Assembly: GCF_003480915.1 (NCBI RefSeq)
Contig: NZ_QUKD01000018.1
Span: 1 to 18,569 of the forward strand
Length of the DNA stretch: 18,569 nucleotides
Source: Parabacteroides sp. TM07-1AC
GTDB taxonomy: Bacteria > Bacteroidota > Bacteroidia > Bacteroidales > Tannerellaceae
Direction: 5' to 3'
Part shown: positions 1-6,967 of the stretch, piece by piece
How positions within the stretch are numbered: position 1 is the first letter of the stretch
Layout of the letters: every line of letters begins with the position of its first letter
Notes under the pieces: generated by a model
Databases searched by the model: none
What the model was told of the DNA's origin: nothing
Seen by the model: the letters and a program-made list of their open reading frames with translations, nothing else
Program-made: the position numbers and the translations under genes

Positions 1-18
1 AGTTCTTCAAAGACTTTG

Positions 19-301
19 TCAATGTTTTTGTGTATGCTCTTCTTTATCTTTTATTATTAATGACTTCACATCAACAAAAACATCGGATACAAGCGTTTTC
101 GTAGAGGCGGGAGATTGGCAGTAGATAAATTATTTGTCTGTAAGCGTCTGTAGCTGATGAAAATCCTGACTTATGGTTTAAAAGGGTTGAATTGTTATTG
201 CCTGTTAGTGAATTATTTGCATTGACAAATTTATACAACTCTCCGTTATAATTTTTAATACATACGATTTTGTTACGGTATAAAATCGGTATATCATCTT
301 T
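19..301 (-). pseudogene. possible frameshifted coding remnant, unidentified
   Basis: On the minus strand a stop-free frame runs from 301 down to a TGA at 71-73 (76 codons) and has no ATG. An in-frame TAA lies immediately upstream at 302-304. It begins KDDIPILYRNKIVCIKNYNG and has a protein-like composition. In another frame of the same strand a second open stretch runs from 129 to a TGA at 19-21 and includes STKTLVSDVFVDVKSL. The two overlap at 71-129, as expected for one gene broken by a frameshift. I recognise no family. The stretch is AT-rich, so chance openness is possible. Confidence is low. Confidence 0.3.
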
Positions 302-340
302 TTACTTTGAATATACAATGGCTAAATTTGCTAATGAAAA

Positions 341-420
341 CTCGTTTTAAACGAAGCATAATCTCGTTTAAAACGAAATTATTCTTGTTTAAAACGGGTT
401 AAAGGTTCGTTTAAAACGAG
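341..420. repeat. array of four TCGTTTAAAACGA-type palindromes
   Basis: Four near-identical 13-bp palindromes occur at 342-354 (TCGTTTTAAACGA), 364-376 (TCGTTTAAAACGA), 385-397 (TTGTTTAAAACGG, degenerate) and 407-419 (TCGTTTAAAACGA). The start-to-start spacing is 22, 21 and 22 bp, close to two DNA helical turns, so all copies would sit on the same face of the helix. The array lies beyond the terminator of the leftward CoA-transferase gene and upstream (minus strand) of the remnant at 19-301. That placement fits a multi-site operator, but no binding protein can be named. Confidence 0.75.
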
Positions 421-450
421 ATTTAGGCCGGCTGCAGTTGAAAATGGGGC

Positions 451-484
451 AAAAAAAATCCCGAAATGAAAACACTTCGGGATT
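451..484 (-). terminator. Rho-independent terminator of the CoA-transferase gene
   Basis: Read on the minus strand, an 11-bp stem (AATCCCGAAGT pairing with ATTTCGGGATT, one G:U) is closed by a short loop at about 468-473. It is followed directly by eight U residues (the A-run at 451-458 on the plus strand). It starts about 24 bases after the stop codon at 508-510 of the leftward gene. Confidence 0.9.
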
Positions 485-507
485 TCCTATATTATATAAG
501 GTAGCAA

Positions 508-2004
508 TTACTTGTTGTACTTGCTCCAGTCTACATTGTGCATGTCGCCGCTTGCTGCCAGTTCTTCGTGGAAAGCGAAGCAACATTTCAGGTTCTGCGG
601 AGTATGGCCTTTCACACCCATTTCCAGATATTCTCTCAATAACGGCTTGTAATCCGGATGCACGCAATTGTCGATAATGCAGTTGGCACGTTCGATCGGA
701 GATTTGCCACGCAGGTCGGCTACACCGTATTCTGTGATGATGATCTTCACGGAGTGTTCGCTGTGATCCAGGTGGGATACCATTGGAACGAAAGCACTGA
801 TCTTGCCTTCTTTTGCAGTAGAAGGTGTTGTAAAGATAGACAGCATAGCTGAACGGGTAAAGTCTCCTGAACCACCGATACCATTCATCATTCTTGTTCC
901 TGATACGTGAGTAGAGTTGATATTACCGAAGATATCAGCTTCCAGCGCTGTGTTGATAGCGATCAGACCTAAGCGGCGGGCAACTTCCGGGTTGTTGGAA
1001 ATTTCCTGCGGACGAAGAAGAATCTTGTCTTTGAAGAAATCGAGGTTTGCATAAATTTCACGGATCACTTCATTACTTACAGACAAAGAGCAACCGCTGG
1101 CAAATTTAACGCGGCCTTCTTTCATCAGGCTGATAACAGCATCCTGGATAACCTCAGTATATACATTGAATGCCGGAATTTCTTCGTTGGCTCCCATACA
1201 GCCTAAAACAGCATTGGCAACGTTGCCTACACCGCTCTGCAGAGGAACGAATTCTTTCGGCAGACGACCGGCTTTGATTTCGCTCACCAGGAAGTCGGCA
1301 ACATTCTTACCGATAGCCATTGTAACGTCATCCAGCGGAGAGAACTTACCGCCTTCGTTCGGTTCTTCTGTTTTAACGATACCGACGATTTTGGCAGGAT
1401 CAACCTTTACGTAAGGAGTCCCGATACGGTCTGACGGAGTATAAACAGGAATTTCACGACGATAAGGAGGATCTGCCGGTTCATAAATATCATGCATGCC
1501 GCGAATCTCTTTTGGGTGGCGGCTGTTCAATTCGATAATGATACGGTCAGCCATCCGGCAGATAGTCGGCAGGATACCGACACCGCTGGTAGGAACGATT
1601 TCACCGTCTTCCGTTACATCGGCAGCTTCGACGATCGCTACATCGATTTTTCCAAGGAAACCGTAGCGCAGGTCCTGTGCCAGTTCAGAAAGGTGCATAT
1701 CGAAATACTGCGCTCCGTGTGAATTCAACAGTGCGCGGAGGTCTTTATTTGACTGATATGGAGTACGGAATTTGATTGCATTTGCACGTGCCAGTTCGCC
1801 GTCCAGTTTGTCGCCTGTAGAAGCTCCGGTAAACATACCGATCTGGAAAGGATTACCTTTTTCGTGTTCTTCCATCGCTTTTTTGGCAATGGCTCCCGGA
1901 ACAACTTTCGGACATCCGGCAGGGGTGAAACCACTGAATCCTACGTTATCATCGTGATGTACGAACGAAGCAGCTTCTTCAGCTGTGATGAATTTTAAAG
2001 CCAT
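508..2004 (-). CDS. acetyl-CoA hydrolase / succinate-type CoA transferase family protein
   Basis: A 498-residue protein of the acetyl-CoA hydrolase/transferase family (Cat1/AarC/ScpC type). These enzymes move CoA between succinate, acetate or propionate through a glutamyl-CoA thioester. In succinate- and propionate-producing Bacteroidales such an enzyme would serve short-chain fatty acid formation in the cytoplasm. The N-terminal half contains GFSGFTPAGCPK (about residues 22-33). The segment FNVYTEVIQDA (279-289) holds the likely catalytic Glu284. A glycine-rich GIGGSGDF (375-382) matches the CoA-binding part of the family. Length is normal for the family (about 500) and both ends look intact. 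The ATG at 2002-2004 follows a consensus promoter -7 element, and a terminator follows the stop, so the gene is probably monocistronic. Which acyl donor and acceptor it prefers cannot be told from sequence. Confidence 0.93.
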   Translation of the reverse strand: MALKFITAEEAASFVHHDDNVGFSGFTPAGCPKVVPGAIAKKAMEEHEKGNPFQIGMFTGASTGDKLDGELARANAIKFRTPYQSNKDLRALLNSHGAQYFDMHLSELAQDLRYGFLGKIDVAIVEAADVTEDGEIVPTSGVGILPTICRMADRIIIELNSRHPKEIRGMHDIYEPADPPYRREIPVYTPSDRIGTPYVKVDPAKIVGIVKTEEPNEGGKFSPLDDVTMAIGKNVADFLVSEIKAGRLPKEFVPLQSGVGNVANAVLGCMGANEEIPAFNVYTEVIQDAVISLMKEGRVKFASGCSLSVSNEVIREIYANLDFFKDKILLRPQEISNNPEVARRLGLIAINTALEADIFGNINSTHVSGTRMMNGIGGSGDFTRSAMLSIFTTPSTAKEGKISAFVPMVSHLDHSEHSVKIIITEYGVADLRGKSPIERANCIIDNCVHPDYKPLLREYLEMGVKGHTPQNLKCCFAFHEELAASGDMHNVDWSKYNK

Positions 2005-2055
2005 GATATTATTTTTTTATATTAGATAAATACTTGTTAGTCAGCTAAACGGCTG

Positions 2056-2084
2056 CAAAGGTATTAAAAAAGAATATAGATCAA
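2056..2084 (-). promoter_or_regulatory. Bacteroidetes-type promoter for the CoA-transferase gene
   Basis: On the minus strand TACCTTTG (2056-2063) matches the Bacteroidetes -7 consensus TAnnTTTG exactly. A TTG lies 18 bases upstream (2082-2084) as a weaker -33 element, overlapping the stop codon of the neighbouring gene. The start codon is about 50 bases downstream. Confidence 0.7.
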
Positions 2085-2494
2085 TACTTACGGTTAAGTA
2101 TTTCTGAGTAAATAACAGCTTTTCTTAACTCTTCAGCGTTATTGAACTCAATATCTTCTAAAAGGGCATGTTCCTCTTCGGTCGGAAAATTCGTGATCGG
2201 GGATGAACTGACTTTGGATTTGTGGATTTCCTGTTCGGCAGCCAGGAAAGGATTCGGTTGCCGTATCTCTTTTTTCTTTTTCTTTTTTTCTTTCTTTTCA
2301 GGAGGAGTGGTAGCCTCTTCCAGTATTTCCCAAAAGCCTTTGCCAGAGGGAGCATGCTCCTCTTTAGCAGGCTCGTATTCAGGTTGGCCCAGCACCTGAG
2401 TCGGGCGCTTTTTCTTGTTCTTTGAACTGAATAAACCGCTCACTGCTGCAACTATCAGGAAAACAATATAGATCCAATCGCCTAAGTTATCCAT
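2081..2494 (-). CDS. small membrane-anchored Lys/Glu-rich protein, function unknown
   Basis: A 137-residue protein I cannot assign to a named function. One hydrophobic segment (about residues 6-23) near the N-terminus suggests a single membrane anchor. It is followed by a basic KNKKKR stretch, consistent with a cytoplasmic C-terminal part. The middle is low complexity and highly charged, including KKEKKKKKKE at about residues 67-76. The C-terminus (NAEELRKAVIYSEILNRKY) looks structured and helical and is probably the conserved part. The A-rich run coding for the lysines (plus-strand T/C-rich tract about 2269-2300) could be prone to slippage. The stop overlaps the promoter of the downstream CoA-transferase gene, so the two are neighbours without being a clear operon. 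A TACATTTG -7 element at 2518-2525 lies just upstream of its start. Confidence 0.75.
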   Translation of the reverse strand: MDNLGDWIYIVFLIVAAVSGLFSSKNKKKRPTQVLGQPEYEPAKEEHAPSGKGFWEILEEATTPPEKKEKKKKKKEIRQPNPFLAAEQEIHKSKVSSSPITNFPTEEEHALLEDIEFNNAEELRKAVIYSEILNRKY

Positions 2495-2517
2495 AACTTT
2501 TGATTATTTTTGCAGTC

Positions 2518-2525
2518 CAAATGTA
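2518..2525 (-). promoter_or_regulatory. proximal -7 element for the 137-residue gene
   Basis: TACATTTG on the minus strand matches TAnnTTTG, 23 bases before the start codon. No convincing TTTG is found 19-21 bases upstream, so this may be secondary to the stronger promoter at 2657-2688. Confidence 0.45.
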
Positions 2526-2578
2526 GGAATAATAATTGAATAGTGAAAGAGAAGAGTAATAGAAACGGTATAAAAGTA

Positions 2579-2608
2579 AATAAGGGTAACTTCACAGCCA
2601 CCCTTATT
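2579..2608. other. hairpin in the miaB/137-residue gene intergenic region
   Basis: A 9-bp perfect inverted repeat, AATAAGGGT (2579-2587) and ACCCTTATT (2600-2608), has a 12-base loop. On the minus strand it is followed by a U-rich but broken tract (TTACTTTTATA). It could therefore end a short transcript from the promoter at 2657-2688 or structure the leader of the leftward gene. Confidence 0.6.
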
Positions 2609-2656
2609 CGATTTAACCAAAACCTTAACTATGAAAAAATTTACGTTTTTCGTATG

Positions 2657-2688
2657 CAAATATAGCTCTCAGATTTGAACTGTGCAAA
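2657..2688 (-). promoter_or_regulatory. full-consensus leftward Bacteroidetes promoter
   Basis: On the minus strand TTTG (2685-2688), a 20-base spacer and TATATTTG (2657-2664) match the Bacteroidetes sigma consensus at both boxes and in spacing. Transcription would start near 2650 and run leftward through the 2579-2608 hairpin to the start codon at 2494. That gives either a leader of about 155 nt or a separate small RNA. Confidence 0.75.
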
Positions 2689-2746
2689 CCTTTGGGGGTT
2701 TATTTTTATAGAATGTAAGATTTTAAATTTTATTAACAAGGACGAA

Positions 2747-4117
2747 ATGACGAATCAGGAAAATGGCGCAGACTTAAAATCTGCAGCCGGATTTGAGGAG
2801 AAAAAATTGTTCATCGAGACCTACGGGTGCCAGATGAATGTGGCGGACAGTGAGGTAGTCGCTTCCATAATGAAAATGGACGGATATGCCCTGACTGACA
2901 AAATTGAAGAAGCGGATGCTGTTTTCGTGAATACCTGCTCTGTGCGTGATAATGCAGAACAGAAAATTTACGGAAGGCTACAGTATTTCCAGTCGCTTAA
3001 ACGTAAAAAGAAGTCGCTGATTATCGGTGTACTGGGGTGTATGGCCGAACGGGTGAAGGAAGAATTGATCCATGTGCATCATGCAGACCTGGTTGTCGGA
3101 CCGGATTCTTATATGGATCTGCCGAATCTGATAGGAGCAGTGGAGCATGGTGAAAAAGCAATCAATGTGGAACTGTCTACGCAGGAGACCTATAAAGATG
3201 TCATGCCGCTGAAATTGGGAGGCGTGCATATATCCGGTTTTGTGTCGATCATGCGCGGATGCAATAATTTCTGTACTTATTGTATTGTACCCTATACCCG
3301 TGGTCGTGAGCGTAGCCGCGATGTGGAGAGTATCCTGAATGAGATACGCGATATGCGTGACAAGGGTTTTAAGGAAGTGACCCTGCTGGGACAGAATGTA
3401 AATTCTTATGCTTTTGAAAAAGAGGATGAAACTGTTACTTTCCCGATGTTGCTGGAACGCGTGGCTTTGGAGGCTCCCAATATGCGTATCCGTTTTGTGA
3501 CATCTCATCCGAAAGACATGAGTGACGATACGCTTCGTGTGATTGCCGCCCATAATAATATATGTAAGTACATACATCTGCCTGCCCAGTCGGGAAGTTC
3601 GAAGATACTGAAGGTGATGAACCGGAAATATACCCGCGAATGGTATCTGGACCGTATCGCAGCCATCCGCCGCATCGTTCCCGAAGCGTCTATTGCCACG
3701 GACTTGTTCTGCGGCTTCCATTCGGAAACGGAAGAGGATTACCAGGAGACACTTTCACTGATGCGTGAAGTGAGGTATGATGCGGCTTTCCTGTTCAAAT
3801 ATTCGGAACGACCGGGAACATATGCAGCCAAGCATCTTCCGGATACCGTATCGGAAGAAGAGAAAGTACGCCGTTTGCAGGGAATGATCGACCTGCAGAA
3901 TCAGTTATCCGAAGAAAGCAACCTGCGCGATATTGGCAAGGAGTTCGAAGTCCTGATCGAAGGGTTCTCCAAACGTTCACGTGAACAGTTGTTCGGTCGT
4001 ACCAGCCAGAACAAAGTGGTTATTTTCGATAAGAAAAATTATAAAGTCGGACAGTTTGTGAAGGTACGGATCACCCGGGCTTCTTCAGCCACCTTATTTG
4101 GTGAACCGGTAGAATGA
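2747..4117 (+). CDS. miaB: tRNA-2-methylthio-N6-dimethylallyladenosine synthase MiaB
   Basis: A 456-residue radical-SAM methylthiotransferase that adds a methylthio group to i6A37 of tRNAs reading UNN codons. The N-terminal UPF0004 domain carries the three cysteines binding the auxiliary [4Fe-4S] cluster: C28 (YGCQMN), C64 (NTCSVRDNAEQK) and C98 (GVLGCMAE). The radical-SAM CxxxCxxC motif is C172, C176 and C179 (MRGCNNFCTYC), followed by VPYTRGRERSR. A TRAM RNA-binding domain fills roughly the last 65 residues. NTCSVRDNAEQK and the overall pattern favour MiaB over RimO or MtaB. I chose the ATG at 2747, after AAGGACGAA. An upstream in-frame TTG at 2675 would add 24 hydrophobic, non-conserved residues and overlaps the leftward promoter. 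The gene stands alone, with its own downstream spacer before ftsX. Confidence 0.95.
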   Translation: MTNQENGADLKSAAGFEEKKLFIETYGCQMNVADSEVVASIMKMDGYALTDKIEEADAVFVNTCSVRDNAEQKIYGRLQYFQSLKRKKKSLIIGVLGCMAERVKEELIHVHHADLVVGPDSYMDLPNLIGAVEHGEKAINVELSTQETYKDVMPLKLGGVHISGFVSIMRGCNNFCTYCIVPYTRGRERSRDVESILNEIRDMRDKGFKEVTLLGQNVNSYAFEKEDETVTFPMLLERVALEAPNMRIRFVTSHPKDMSDDTLRVIAAHNNICKYIHLPAQSGSSKILKVMNRKYTREWYLDRIAAIRRIVPEASIATDLFCGFHSETEEDYQETLSLMREVRYDAAFLFKYSERPGTYAAKHLPDTVSEEEKVRRLQGMIDLQNQLSEESNLRDIGKEFEVLIEGFSKRSREQLFGRTSQNKVVIFDKKNYKVGQFVKVRITRASSATLFGEPVE

Positions 4118-4187
4118 TCTGTGTGAACAGGCAGGTTTGTAAATGGTTAAATAATCGTAATCCGCTGTCTGTCTCACAATTTATTCG

Positions 4188-4195
4188 TTCTTTTG
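4188..4195 (+). promoter_or_regulatory. probable -7 element for the ftsX operon
   Basis: TTCTTTTG differs from TAnnTTTG at one base. It lies about 70 bases before the ftsX start and immediately upstream of the large hairpin, so the transcript would begin at about 4201. No clear -33 TTTG is visible at the expected distance. Confidence 0.4.
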
Positions 4196-4200
4196 CAGAA

Positions 4201-4240
4201 AAATTGGGAGGTATGCGCTCTGTGCGTATCTCCCCAATTT
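4201..4240 (+). other. long hairpin between miaB and ftsX
   Basis: The arms 4201-4218 and 4222-4240 pair over 18 bp with one bulged C and a few G:U pairs, closed by a 3-base loop (TCT). No U-run follows on the plus strand (ATTGAATAAT), so it is not a standard terminator for miaB. On the minus strand AATTTTTCTG follows, also weak. It may be a 5'-terminal stabilising hairpin of the ftsX operon mRNA, or a terminator working without a long U-tract. Confidence 0.65.
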
Positions 4241-4266
4241 ATTGAATAATAATAAGGTTACGTCTG

Positions 4267-5145
4267 ATGGCTGAAAATAATAAGGTAAACTCGGTTTCTT
4301 TCTTTAATTCTCGTCTTACATCTATTATAAGTATAGCCCTGGTATTGTTTTTACTCGGGTTGATTCTGTTGATGGGACTGCTGGGGAATCAGTTATCGGT
4401 TTATGTGAAGGAAAATATATCCTTTTCCATTGTTTTGAAAGATAACCAGAAGGAGGCCGACATCAAGAAGATGCAGAAAAGCCTGGACGCACTTCCTTTT
4501 ATTAAATCCACAGAATACATTTCGAAAGAACAGGCTGCGAAAGAACTGGAAGAAGAACTGGGAGAAAATCCCGAGACTTTCCTGGGCTTTAACCCTCTGC
4601 AAGCTTCTATAGAAGTAAAGTTGCATTCCGAATATGCCAATCCGGACAGCCTGCAGCATATTGAAAAGAAAATTAAAACATATACATCCGTTTCTGACCT
4701 GCTCTATCGTAAGGATATGATGCAGATGGTGAACGATAATATGAAACGCCTGGGCATTATCCTGCTTACGCTGGCAGTTATGCTGATGGCTATATCGTTT
4801 GTCCTGATCAGTAATACGATCCGTTTGCTGATCTATTCCAAACGTTTTTTGATCCATACGATGAAACTGGTCGGGGCTACTTCCGGTTTTATCAGGCGTC
4901 CTTTTGTCCGCTATAATGTCGTTAGCGGTATTTTTGCGTCCATCCTGGCAATATTCATGCTGACCGGTTCGTTATATTATTTACAGCACGAATTGGACGG
5001 TTTTATTCAGCTTTTGGATGTGAAGGCTTTGCTGGTGGTTTTTGGAGCAGTGTTCTTGCTCGGAATCCTGTTGTCGGTGACGGCTACCGTGTTGGCTGTA
5101 AACAAGTACCTCCGTATGGGTGTTGATAAGTTGTATTATATATAA
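4267..5145 (+). CDS. ftsX: cell division ABC-type permease FtsX
   Basis: A 292-residue integral membrane protein of the FtsX family. With the ATPase FtsE it couples the division machinery to peptidoglycan hydrolase activation. The topology is typical: a cytoplasmic N-tail, TM1 at about residues 20-42, a large extracytoplasmic domain (about 45-160), then TM2 (161-185), TM3 (216-238) and TM4 (254-278). The conserved intracellular stretch MKLVGATSGFIRRPF (199-213) between TM2 and TM3 is diagnostic. FtsE is not next to it here, unlike the ftsEX operon of many other phyla. It is the first gene of a close-packed run: 12 bases separate it from the DUF3098 gene, and uppP follows, also acting in cell-wall assembly. 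Confidence 0.93.
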   Translation: MAENNKVNSVSFFNSRLTSIISIALVLFLLGLILLMGLLGNQLSVYVKENISFSIVLKDNQKEADIKKMQKSLDALPFIKSTEYISKEQAAKELEEELGENPETFLGFNPLQASIEVKLHSEYANPDSLQHIEKKIKTYTSVSDLLYRKDMMQMVNDNMKRLGIILLTLAVMLMAISFVLISNTIRLLIYSKRFLIHTMKLVGATSGFIRRPFVRYNVVSGIFASILAIFMLTGSLYYLQHELDGFIQLLDVKALLVVFGAVFLLGILLSVTATVLAVNKYLRMGVDKLYYI

Positions 5146-5157
5146 TAAACAGAAAAG

Positions 5158-5400
5158 ATGGCTAAGAGAGATTTTGCTTTCGGAAAAGAGAATTTTATTC
5201 TGATCGCAGTTGCTGTGGCAGTGATCATTATTGGTTTTATGTTGATGAGTGGGGGTGGTTCTGCCGATACAACCAGTTTTAACCCGGAAATATTCAGTAC
5301 ACGTCGTATTGTAGTTGCTCCGGTAGTAACGATGATCGGTTTCGGCCTGATGATTGTAGGAATCCTGAAAAACAGCAAAAATAAAGAGGCGGTAGAATGA
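5158..5400 (+). CDS. DUF3098 small membrane protein
   Basis: An 80-residue protein with two predicted membrane helices (about residues 13-31 and 52-70) separated by a short Gly/Ser-rich loop, and charged ends ([12 protein letters not shown] at the start, [10 protein letters not shown] at the end). It fits the Bacteroidetes DUF3098 family by size, topology and its place between ftsX and uppP. No activity is known. The stop overlaps the uppP start as ATGA (5397-5400), implying translational coupling and a link to envelope biogenesis. Confidence 0.85.
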   Translation: MAKRDFAFGKENFILIAVAVAVIIIGFMLMSGGGSADTTSFNPEIFSTRRIVVAPVVTMIGFGLMIVGILKNSKNKEAVE

Positions 5401-6197
5401 GTTGGTTTGAAGCCTTGGTGCTGGGGATCGTACAGGGACTGACAGAGTATCTTCCTGTAAGCAGCAGCGGACATCTGGCAATCGGATCGGCGCTGTTCGG
5501 AATTGAAGGAGAAGAGAATCTGGCTTTTACAATCGTAGTCCACGTGGCTACGGTATTTAGTACATTAGTGATACTCTGGAAAGAGATCGAATGGATATTC
5601 CGCGGATTGTTCAAGTTTCAGATGAACAGTGAAACACGCTATGTGATCAATATCCTGATTTCTATGATACCGATCGGTATTGTCGGAGTATTTTTCAAAG
5701 ATACAGTCGAAGCGATCTTCGGTTCGGGTTTGCTGATAGTCGGTTGCATGTTGCTGGTAACGGCGGCATTACTGTCTTTCTCCTATTATGCAAAACCCCG
5801 GCAGAAAGAAAATCTTTCGATGAAAGACGCTTTTATTATCGGTTTGGCTCAGGCTTGTGCCGTTCTGCCCGGACTTTCACGTTCCGGAACAACGATCGCT
5901 ACAGGTTTGCTGCTGGGTAATAATAAAGCTAAACTGGCTCAATTCTCTTTCCTGATGGTTATTCCCCCGATTCTGGGTGAAGCCCTGCTGGATGTGTTGA
6001 AGCTGGTAAAGGGCGAAGATATTGCCGGAGATATTCCGACGCTTTCGCTGGTTGTCGGTTTTGTAGCTGCTTTCCTTTCCGGTTGTCTGGCTTGTAAGTG
6101 GATGATCAATATCGTGAAAAAAGGAAAGCTGATCTACTTTGCTATTTATTGTGCGATAGTCGGGCTGATCACTATTGCATGTACATTGATGAAGTAA
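5397..6197 (+). CDS. uppP: undecaprenyl-diphosphatase UppP (BacA)
   Basis: A 266-residue polytopic inner-membrane enzyme that dephosphorylates undecaprenyl pyrophosphate to recycle the lipid carrier for peptidoglycan and surface glycans. Its overexpression confers bacitracin resistance in other species. Both active-site motifs are present: [10 protein letters not shown] (residues 17-26; Glu17 and His26) and PGLSRSG (158-164, including Arg162). About eight hydrophobic segments are visible. The start overlaps the stop of the DUF3098 gene by four bases, and truB starts six bases after its stop. Length is normal for the family. Confidence 0.96.
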   Translation: MSWFEALVLGIVQGLTEYLPVSSSGHLAIGSALFGIEGEENLAFTIVVHVATVFSTLVILWKEIEWIFRGLFKFQMNSETRYVINILISMIPIGIVGVFFKDTVEAIFGSGLLIVGCMLLVTAALLSFSYYAKPRQKENLSMKDAFIIGLAQACAVLPGLSRSGTTIATGLLLGNNKAKLAQFSFLMVIPPILGEALLDVLKLVKGEDIAGDIPTLSLVVGFVAAFLSGCLACKWMINIVKKGKLIYFAIYCAIVGLITIACTLMK

Positions 6198-6203
6198 TAT
6201 AGA

Positions 6204-6935
6204 ATGGATTTTATAGCAGGAGAGGTTTTATATTTTAACAAGCCGCTGACGTGGACTTCGTTCGATCTGGTGAACAAGTTCCGTTATAAATTATCGCGGA
6301 AGCTGAAAGTAAAAAAGATAAAAGTCGGACATGCGGGAACGCTGGATCCGCTGGCTACCGGGGTCATGATCGTTTGTACCGGGAGGGCAACCAAGCGGAT
6401 CGATGAATTTCAGTACCAGACTAAAGAATATGTGGCAACCCTGAAACTCGGGGAAACGACACCTTCGTTTGATCTGGAGAAAGAGATAGATGCCGTATAT
6501 CCGACGGAACATATTACCCGGGAGATGGTAGAGGATGTGCTGAATTCGTTTGTAGGGACGATCCAGCAGATCCCTCCTGTTTTTTCGGCCTGCAAAGTGG
6601 ATGGGAAGCGTGCCTATGAACTGGCACGTAAAGGTGAAGAAGTGGAGTTGAAGTCAAAGACGCTGGTGATCGACGAGATGGAACTGTTGGAATGCAGCCT
6701 GCCGGTCATTAAAATCCGTGTGGTATGCAGTAAGGGTACTTATATCCGTGCTTTGGCGCGTGATATCGGCGTTGCTCTGCATTCGGGAGCCCATCTGATC
6801 GGATTGGAGCGTACCCGGATCGGAGATATTACATTGGATAAATGCATGAATCCGGAAGATATCGATGCTTTTCTGGATGAAGCGGTTGGAGATCGTGTGG
6901 CTGATGAAGCCGGAGCGACTTCGATAGAAAAATGA
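6204..6935 (+). CDS. truB: tRNA pseudouridine(55) synthase TruB
   Basis: A 243-residue enzyme that converts U55 of the tRNA T-loop to pseudouridine. The catalytic motif GHAGTLDPLATG spans residues 42-53, with the nucleophile Asp48. It is followed by the family segments FVGTIQQIPPVFSACKVDGK and CSKGTYIRALARDIG. It is shorter than the E. coli enzyme because the C-terminal PUA-type domain is reduced or absent, which is common in this phylum. It is part of the ftsX-to-folK run, six bases after uppP, next to another tRNA-modification gene (queA). Confidence 0.95.
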   Translation: MDFIAGEVLYFNKPLTWTSFDLVNKFRYKLSRKLKVKKIKVGHAGTLDPLATGVMIVCTGRATKRIDEFQYQTKEYVATLKLGETTPSFDLEKEIDAVYPTEHITREMVEDVLNSFVGTIQQIPPVFSACKVDGKRAYELARKGEEVELKSKTLVIDEMELLECSLPVIKIRVVCSKGTYIRALARDIGVALHSGAHLIGLERTRIGDITLDKCMNPEDIDAFLDEAVGDRVADEAGATSIEK

Positions 6936-6967
6936 TAAGAATAAAAGAAAATAAATAAAGTAACATT

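Noticed and set aside
1..107. Open plus-strand frames entering from the left edge
   Set aside because: They are mirror frames of the AT-rich minus-strand remnant and cannot be told from chance without sequence to the left.
265..288. 7-bp inverted repeat CGATTTT/AAAATCG
   Set aside because: It is short, AT-rich and lies inside the probable coding remnant. It is weak evidence for a hairpin of interest.
318..350. 10-codon ORF MAKFANENSF on the plus strand, with a TAAATTTG -7-like box inside it
   Set aside because: It runs into the first palindrome and has no -33 at a correct distance and no downstream gene on that strand.
2675..2746. 24-codon TTG extension of miaB
   Set aside because: It overlaps a consensus promoter on the other strand and lies ahead of the usual MiaB start. 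The ATG at 2747 gives the normal family length.
2978..3721. Long antisense frame of 247 codons opposite miaB
   Set aside because: It lies opposite a gene with clear catalytic motifs and shows no protein features. It is a codon-bias shadow.
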